This document shows positions 59,346-64,000 of a stretch of 64,000 nucleotides of DNA, piece after piece (within the stretch, counting starts at the first letter, position 1; each line of letters starts with the position of its first letter). The notes beneath the pieces are model-generated. The model saw nothing but the letters and a program-made list of their open reading frames with translations, ran no database searches and had not been told where the DNA came from. A program made the translations under genes and the position numbers. The DNA comes from Cycas panzhihuaensis (Eukaryota; Cycadophyta), in NCBI GenBank assembly GCA_023213395.1, contig CM041465.1:221719741-221783740 (forward strand), written 5' to 3'.

Positions 59346-60854
59346 TGTTGAAATATAAATTAACAAAGGTGCTTATCTATAGTAGACCCAAGCTAATCAT
59401 TCAATATATAACATAAATAATCAATATATAATATTAAATATTTAGTAATTTTCCCAAGCATTGAAGTGCTAAAAATAGGTATTAACCCATACCAAATAAT
59501 AATAAATTGGTATGCATTTATAAATTAGGGCCTCCCTATTTATAAGAATTGAAATAGACCCTTTTTTTTTTTAATTAATTTTATAATACTACTAATTAAA
59601 CAAAATATCAATGTCACTATTAGTTTCAAGTTTATTATAATCTCTCCCTCCTTCAAAAGATATTTCACCCTTAAAGTATTATTAACTTGTTCTTTATAGA
59701 TCCATAATTCTTCTTCCTTGTATAATATTTCCCATAAGTGTAGGAGAGGTAATGTATATACTCAATCCACCATTCTCTAAGACCAAAATATTGTAGGCAT
59801 TTGGTCTTCCTTTATGTTAACTTCTTGAAGCAACCCATATGTGTCTTTTCCCCATATATGATAATGCCCTATTTAGAATAACTTTTATACAAGACCCTAC
59901 ACTTAGAAGATTATGGGACCTATGTATTTTAAATTCAATTTATTTGAGGTCTTACCTTCCATTTTTGAATTATGTTAATTTGTAGTTGTCTATGAAGGGG
60001 TAATTAGGGAATACATAGTAAAGATGTGGATTATAGAAATGTTATCAAGGAAGTTAACATGGAAATTTTTAATAATAAGGATTTAGAGTATTTAGTGAAG
60101 TTTGGTTAGGGATTAACCTATAAGTGATATGGAATATTTATAAGAAGGTGATGAGAGATACAAGATAAGAAATAACATAGATATATATGATCAACATAAT
60201 ATATACAAGAGGGACACGTAAGGAGTGAAGGGTAAGAAAAGAGCTTCGAAGTATGAGGAAAATATGTGATATAAGAGGGTAATAATGATAATAGATTAAG
60301 GTGAATAATTATGAGTGAAATGCATAAAGGGTGAAGATAAAGGTGAGATTAGATAAGAGATATTGGATGTAGGAGGTTGGATTTGAAATGTAAATGATGA
60401 GGAAGATAAAAAACATTTTGTAAACAAGGGAAAGGACATAAGGAATAGATTTTAAAAGATGAATGCAATCAAGTAAAATGATGCATATATAGTACAAGTA
60501 ATATTAAGGAGTGATACATGCCTAGAGGTAATTAGGAATAGATACTAAATAAGAGATTGAGGGCATGGAAAAGGTTTTATATGCATATACGTTAAGGGGA
60601 GATAAGTGAAAAACATCATAGAGAGTATTGATGAGTTATATTAAGGGGAAAGTTGGGAGGTAGTATATATGGGAATTTGATTAGGAAATATGATATATAA
60701 AGTATTGGTTGGGTAAGGAAAAAGAAAAAGAATTTGTAAATAATAGATTTATAAGGAATGAGTAGGGGATAAGAACCATGTGTTCTTTATGGGAAAGAGG
60801 TTTTGATAGGGTCATGTAAAGGTGATATATAGAGTATTGTAAATTGTTAATATG
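59346..60854. other. unassigned; possible minus-strand element end at 59346-59660
   Basis: On the minus strand gaaggagggagaga (59649-59662 region) could be a purine tract followed by an LTR running left; that stretch carries tataaatagg near 59530 (minus). The part to the right is purine-rich on the plus strand (60000-60850) with no coding motif. A T13 run is at 59561-59573. Confidence 0.3.
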
Positions 60855-61078
60855 TGTTAGAATATAATGTTAATCTTTTATAATATGTCATTAACAAATG
60901 GGTTAGGTATAGGTATCTTTTATAATCCTTTATTAACAAGGGGGTTAATTATAGGTAAGTATGATAATTACCTTGCCTTTGTTGTATTAAAGAAGTTTGA
61001 TCACTATGAAATGATTGAGAAGAATTCTAATTACTCCCTTAATCAGTTTCTATCTTTGAATGTGCTTTATTGTTTTTC
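60855..61078 (+). repeat. element H LTR (224 bp)
   Basis: It starts tgttagaatataatg and ends ttgtttttca directly before the primer site. No second copy is in the window, so the left end is taken from the TG-type start. Confidence 0.65.
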
Positions 61079-61090
61079 ATGGTATCAGAG
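61079..61090 (+). other. primer-binding site of element H
   Basis: tggtatcagagt, one transition from TGGTATCAGAGC, right after the LTR end. Confidence 0.85.
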
Positions 61091-61860
61091 TAGGTTAGGG
61101 TTTGAAGAAAAAAGAGATTAAATAGACCAAGACTAGAGACTTTAATCTAGGTTTCAAAAGAAAGAAGGTTTGAAGAGATCAAATATTAGAGACCTCATTC
61201 AACATTGGATGTGATCCATTATCACTAAAAGAAGGATCAATTTTTTCTGAAGGAGACTTTAGTGAAAAAAGGGGGGGGGGGGGAGGTGAGAGAATACATT
61301 TAATGAAGAAAATAAAGGTAATTTTTTTTTTCATTGTGGAAGACTGTACAAATTCCACATGATTTTTTTTTTTTAAGTGTTTAGATTAGGACAAAATTTT
61401 ACTAGCCTATACATCTCAATGAGAGGACAAATCTACCCTAAAGAACTTTTCTCAAATTTTGCCAAAATTAGGCTTAGAAAAGGTGTATAGTTAATTTTAT
61501 TCCAAGTTTTTTTCCTTAAAAAATAATATTTAGATAATAAAATTGGTCTTAAATGAAAGGCCTTGTTCTGAAAAATCCATTGGTACCAAAGTTGAAGGCT
61601 TTCTATTATCATATGAGAAAATATGAGCAAAAATTCTAAAAAACTGTAAGAGTTGGTTGTACCATTTTTTGGGTATAACTTTCCAACTAGACTTCTAATC
61701 AAAGAAAAATTTTAAATTTTTGAAAGGCATTCATACAAGCTTTAATTTGAGGTATATTTTATTTTTTCCCTCTAAAATCCTAAAATCTATATAACCATAC
61801 AAATCGTGCAAGCTAGTATAAACCTAACCCATCAATTTTTTATTTTTATTTTTGTTCATA
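61091..61860 (+). other. element H leader
   Basis: 770 bp of leader with a G13 run at 61271-61283 preceded by A6, and a T10 run near 61361-61373. The 89-codon minus-strand frame at 61433-61702 has no recognisable content. Confidence 0.5.
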
Positions 61861-62513
61861 ATGGCATCAATCTATTTCCTCTTAGAAAATGATAAGTTGA
61901 AAGGGAATAATTATAGTGTATGGAAAGATAAAATAAGAGTAGTTTTGATTGCTAAAGGGTCTTAGAAACTCACTATTGAAAAAGAGGATAAACTTATAGA
62001 CATTGATAAGGTTGCTATTTGTGAAGGAAACGATGGGTATGCTCTAGTTGCTATTACATTATCTACTTCATATGTTGTTCTTCCTCACATCACAAATGCC
62101 ACTAGTGTTAAGAATGCATGGACTAGATTAGCCTCAATGTTTTAATAGAAATATATGGCTAGAGTTGTGTATCTAAAAGAACAACCATGCAATAACAAAG
62201 TGAATGTAAGAGGTAATATGATAAATTTAATAACTTAGTTAGAAGAAATTTAGAGAGACTTACTTACAATAAGAGAAGAGATTAAAGACAAAGATCTTGT
62301 TTAGATCATGCTTAATAAACTTTCAAAATATTTTAAAATTTTGATTAACAACCTAGTTGTCACCAAAACAACTAATTCACTATCTTTTGAAAAACTATGT
62401 GGGCACCTTCTTCAACAAGAACAATAAGCAAAGAAATGCATAGAAGAAGAAGATCTAGGAAATGCATTTAAATCTAGAGTAAATGTGAGAGGAAAAGAAA
62501 TAACTCCACTTTG
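61861..62513 (+). pseudogene. copia gag (element H)
   Basis: One frame from ATG at 61861 reads LENDKLKGNNYSVWKDKIRV, VLIAKGS*K, ATSVKNAWTRLASMF, YMARVVYLKEQP, INL-type linker, IMLNKLSKYFKILINNLVV and LCGHLLQQEQ. These are the copia gag N-terminal segment (KLxGxNYxxWK) and the UBN2-type capsid core (AxxxWxxLxxxY, LLxxLPxxFxxxxxxL). No indel disturbs the frame over 650 bp; it is broken only by about eight stops at positions where Gln or Trp codons are expected. The zinc knuckle is missing: after RGKEITPL and TGA the protease-region fragment follows at once. Confidence 0.85.
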
Positions 62514-62620
62514 AATGAATGATGGTGAAGTTAGAAAAATGGGAAATGTTTTGTATATTCATGGTCTTAAAAAAAATCTTATTTATGTATCTCAAATGAT
62601 GAAAAAAGCATCTTCTTGAT
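62514..62620 (+). pseudogene. copia fragment between protease and integrase (element H)
   Basis: In the same frame as gag: EVRKMGNVLYIHGLKKNLIY then VSQMMKKASS. This matches the LxxVLYVPxLxxNLxSVxxL segment after the copia protease. Zinc knuckle and protease active site are absent, so a deletion joined gag to this point. Confidence 0.8.
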
Positions 62621-63440
62621 AATAATTTACTTTCTATATGAGTGGTGTTGGTGCCTAGATCTATACTGATGGCCTAGGCCTTTAGGATGATTCCCCCACA
62701 CCCCCCCCCCCCAACTTTAAAAAGGGGTCTATGTATTAATGTACCAAATTAAAATTTTTATTTTATATAACATAGGGTGATGATCATATAATCCATATTT
62801 CAATGTATTAAATGACCATCTTTTCCCCCTTGCCTTATATTTATTTTGGAGTTTATTAATAAAAAGGTCTCTTAGTTTTTGAGGGGAGAGAAGATCCTAG
62901 ATTAGACATAAGAGAATATTCTTCTTTCTTTTATTTCTTTGGGAAAGTATGCATTATTTCTCTTTGTTTTTTTACAATAAGAAAGATTGATCAAATTTTG
63001 GGTAGGGAAGACATGGCAACCTAAGCAGACGAAAGGAAGGGAGGTGTAAAAGTCATTAGGTGAGTTGATTTCAAGCATATGTAATGATATTATTTAGAGA
63101 TACATCTACCCCTATCTGTGTCCTTGCAAAAGAGGTGTTTTGAGAATTGTGAGTAGAGATTTTACAGAGATAGAGAAGAGCCTTAAATATCCATTCATTA
63201 ATGAGAGTATTATTGAGAGTATTACTCTTCTAGTTTAGAGAACATAATGAATGTCATTTTCCATGGTTTATTCATGGAGGTACCAAGAGACTATAGAAGA
63301 TATAAAATTGTAAATGAGGACACATTATTATAGGTATTTACCCTAACATAATAATTCTTACAAAGTGACCCTAATTAGGGTTTCTAATTTGCATAGTAAA
63401 TGGAGAGAATACTTTGATGGATTTATCATTATTCCTCTAC
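62621..63440. other. unassigned stretch right of element H
   Basis: It contains a C12 run (62701-62712) and no coding motif on either strand. A TATA-like tatataaca (62767) and repeated gagagtatt phrases near 63206-63226 are visible but not interpretable. Confidence 0.4.
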
Positions 63441-64000
63441 CTATTTTTCCTTGATTTGGGTTATTCTCATTCTACTAGCAGTTTTCTCCATAGCGACATG
63501 ATCCTTGAACATTCCCTTTAGGTTTGTTATTATAGAATAATTTGCAATAAGTATGAGGACCTCCTTGCCTATTATTCTTAGAACTAGTATTTCTTTATTT
63601 TCAAAAATTGTAGTCTCCTTAGTGTTAGCAACATTAGCATGACTCCACTAAGATTTTCTCTTTCAATCACCCTTATAGTTTTTCTTATGATAAATAAGGG
63701 TTTTATAATAATACGGCTTCATTAATATGTAATTTATCATTTTATATAAGAAAGACTATTAGATTCATCCTTTTATTTAGATCATGAAAATTTATTCATG
63801 AAGTACACACTATAGATACCCACATAAATATTAGATGCAAACGTTAAGTGAGGATCATATTCTTTATCTCTTAAACTTTAACCAAAAAATTATTAGCTTC
63901 TCCTACATTGTTGTAAAAAATTATGGTAAAGCCCTTGACATAAGCAAATAGACCAAACCAATAATATTGCATCAATCTAAAGAAATAGAAAGAACCTTTA
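63441..64000 (-). pseudogene. possible copia gag C-terminal remnant
   Basis: On the minus strand about 63465-63580 reads TYCKLFYNNKPKGNVQGS, then CRYGENC, then NENNPNQGK. The spacing resembles the end of a copia gag with a zinc knuckle (CWxxxKPK...CxxCxxxGHxxxxC), with several Cys/His lost. Sequence further along (63600-64000) would be the gag core but cannot be read. Weak; could be coincidence. Confidence 0.3.

Larger units (their letters stand above)
60855..62620 (+). mobile_element. Ty1/copia element H, 5' part
   Basis: LTR (60855-61078), primer site, leader, gag and a short protease-region fragment lie in order on the plus strand. No RT, integrase or 3' LTR is found to the right, so the copy is truncated or its remainder was deleted near 62620. 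Confidence 0.78.

Noticed and set aside
59346-59810. Minus-strand chromovirus integrase C-terminus ending at a purine tract
   Set aside because: Some phrases look suggestive, but no run of residues aligns well enough; mentioned only as a possibility in the unassigned entry.

Overview
This window looks like intergenic chromosome from a seed plant with a large, AT-rich, transposon-filled genome. The evidence is plant-type Ty1/copia and Ty3/gypsy elements primed with a TGGTATCAGAGC-like site, a plant L1-type LINE with DUF4283-like, endonuclease, reverse transcriptase and RNase H parts, very long (2.4-2.8 kb) gypsy LTRs, and no readable host gene. Nearly all coding remnants carry in-frame stops, many of them TAG/TAA/TGA where Gln, Arg or Trp would be expected. 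Target-site duplications differ mainly by transitions. Both fit old elements decayed by methyl-cytosine deamination. A gymnosperm with an extremely AT-rich genome (a Welwitschia-like situation) is possible, but the species cannot be fixed from this sequence.

Layout. 1-7127: layered remnants, namely a minus-strand gag-like frame at the left edge, a copia-type LTR (3280-3674) and a minus-strand gypsy remnant with gag, protease and the start of RT (about 3700-6652). 7128-19864: copia-like element B (LTRs about 620 bp, TSD ggtac/agtac). Its 5' LTR is split by copia element A (7275-15318, LTRs 321 bp each, TSD acatt/atatt). A holds a 4.1-kb TA-dinucleotide tract (8091-12183) and a deleted RT/RNase H. 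20224-22119: short LTR element C (TSD atcta, perfect). Its 3' end is present twice in inverted orientation, making a hairpin with arms of about 375 bp. 22125-28164: degenerate plant LINE on the plus strand, with an internal RT deletion and a short poly(A).

29231-56804: a three-level nest. The outermost element is D, a small copia-type element with a single gag-like frame. Its 5' LTR is split by E (29456-54622), a gypsy element with LTRs of about 2.4-2.5 kb in which I can read only gag. Inside E sits F (37448-51111), a gypsy element with LTRs of about 2.7 kb and readable gag, protease, RT, RNase H, a cut-off integrase and a second, archaeal-type RNase H, the arrangement known for Tat/Ogre-lineage elements. 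F and E share a primer-binding region and a related gag. 56805-60854 holds gypsy RT fragments and LTR-like repeats. 60855-62620 is a copia 5' end (H: LTR, PBS, gag, then a deletion). 62621-64000 is mostly unassigned, with a possible minus-strand copia gag tail.

All features here are selfish DNA. I found no host gene, tRNA, rRNA or CRISPR array. The most unusual items are the 4-kb TA tract inside element A, the inverted 3' end of element C, the gag-only elements D and E, and the order of domains and the inserted segment in F.
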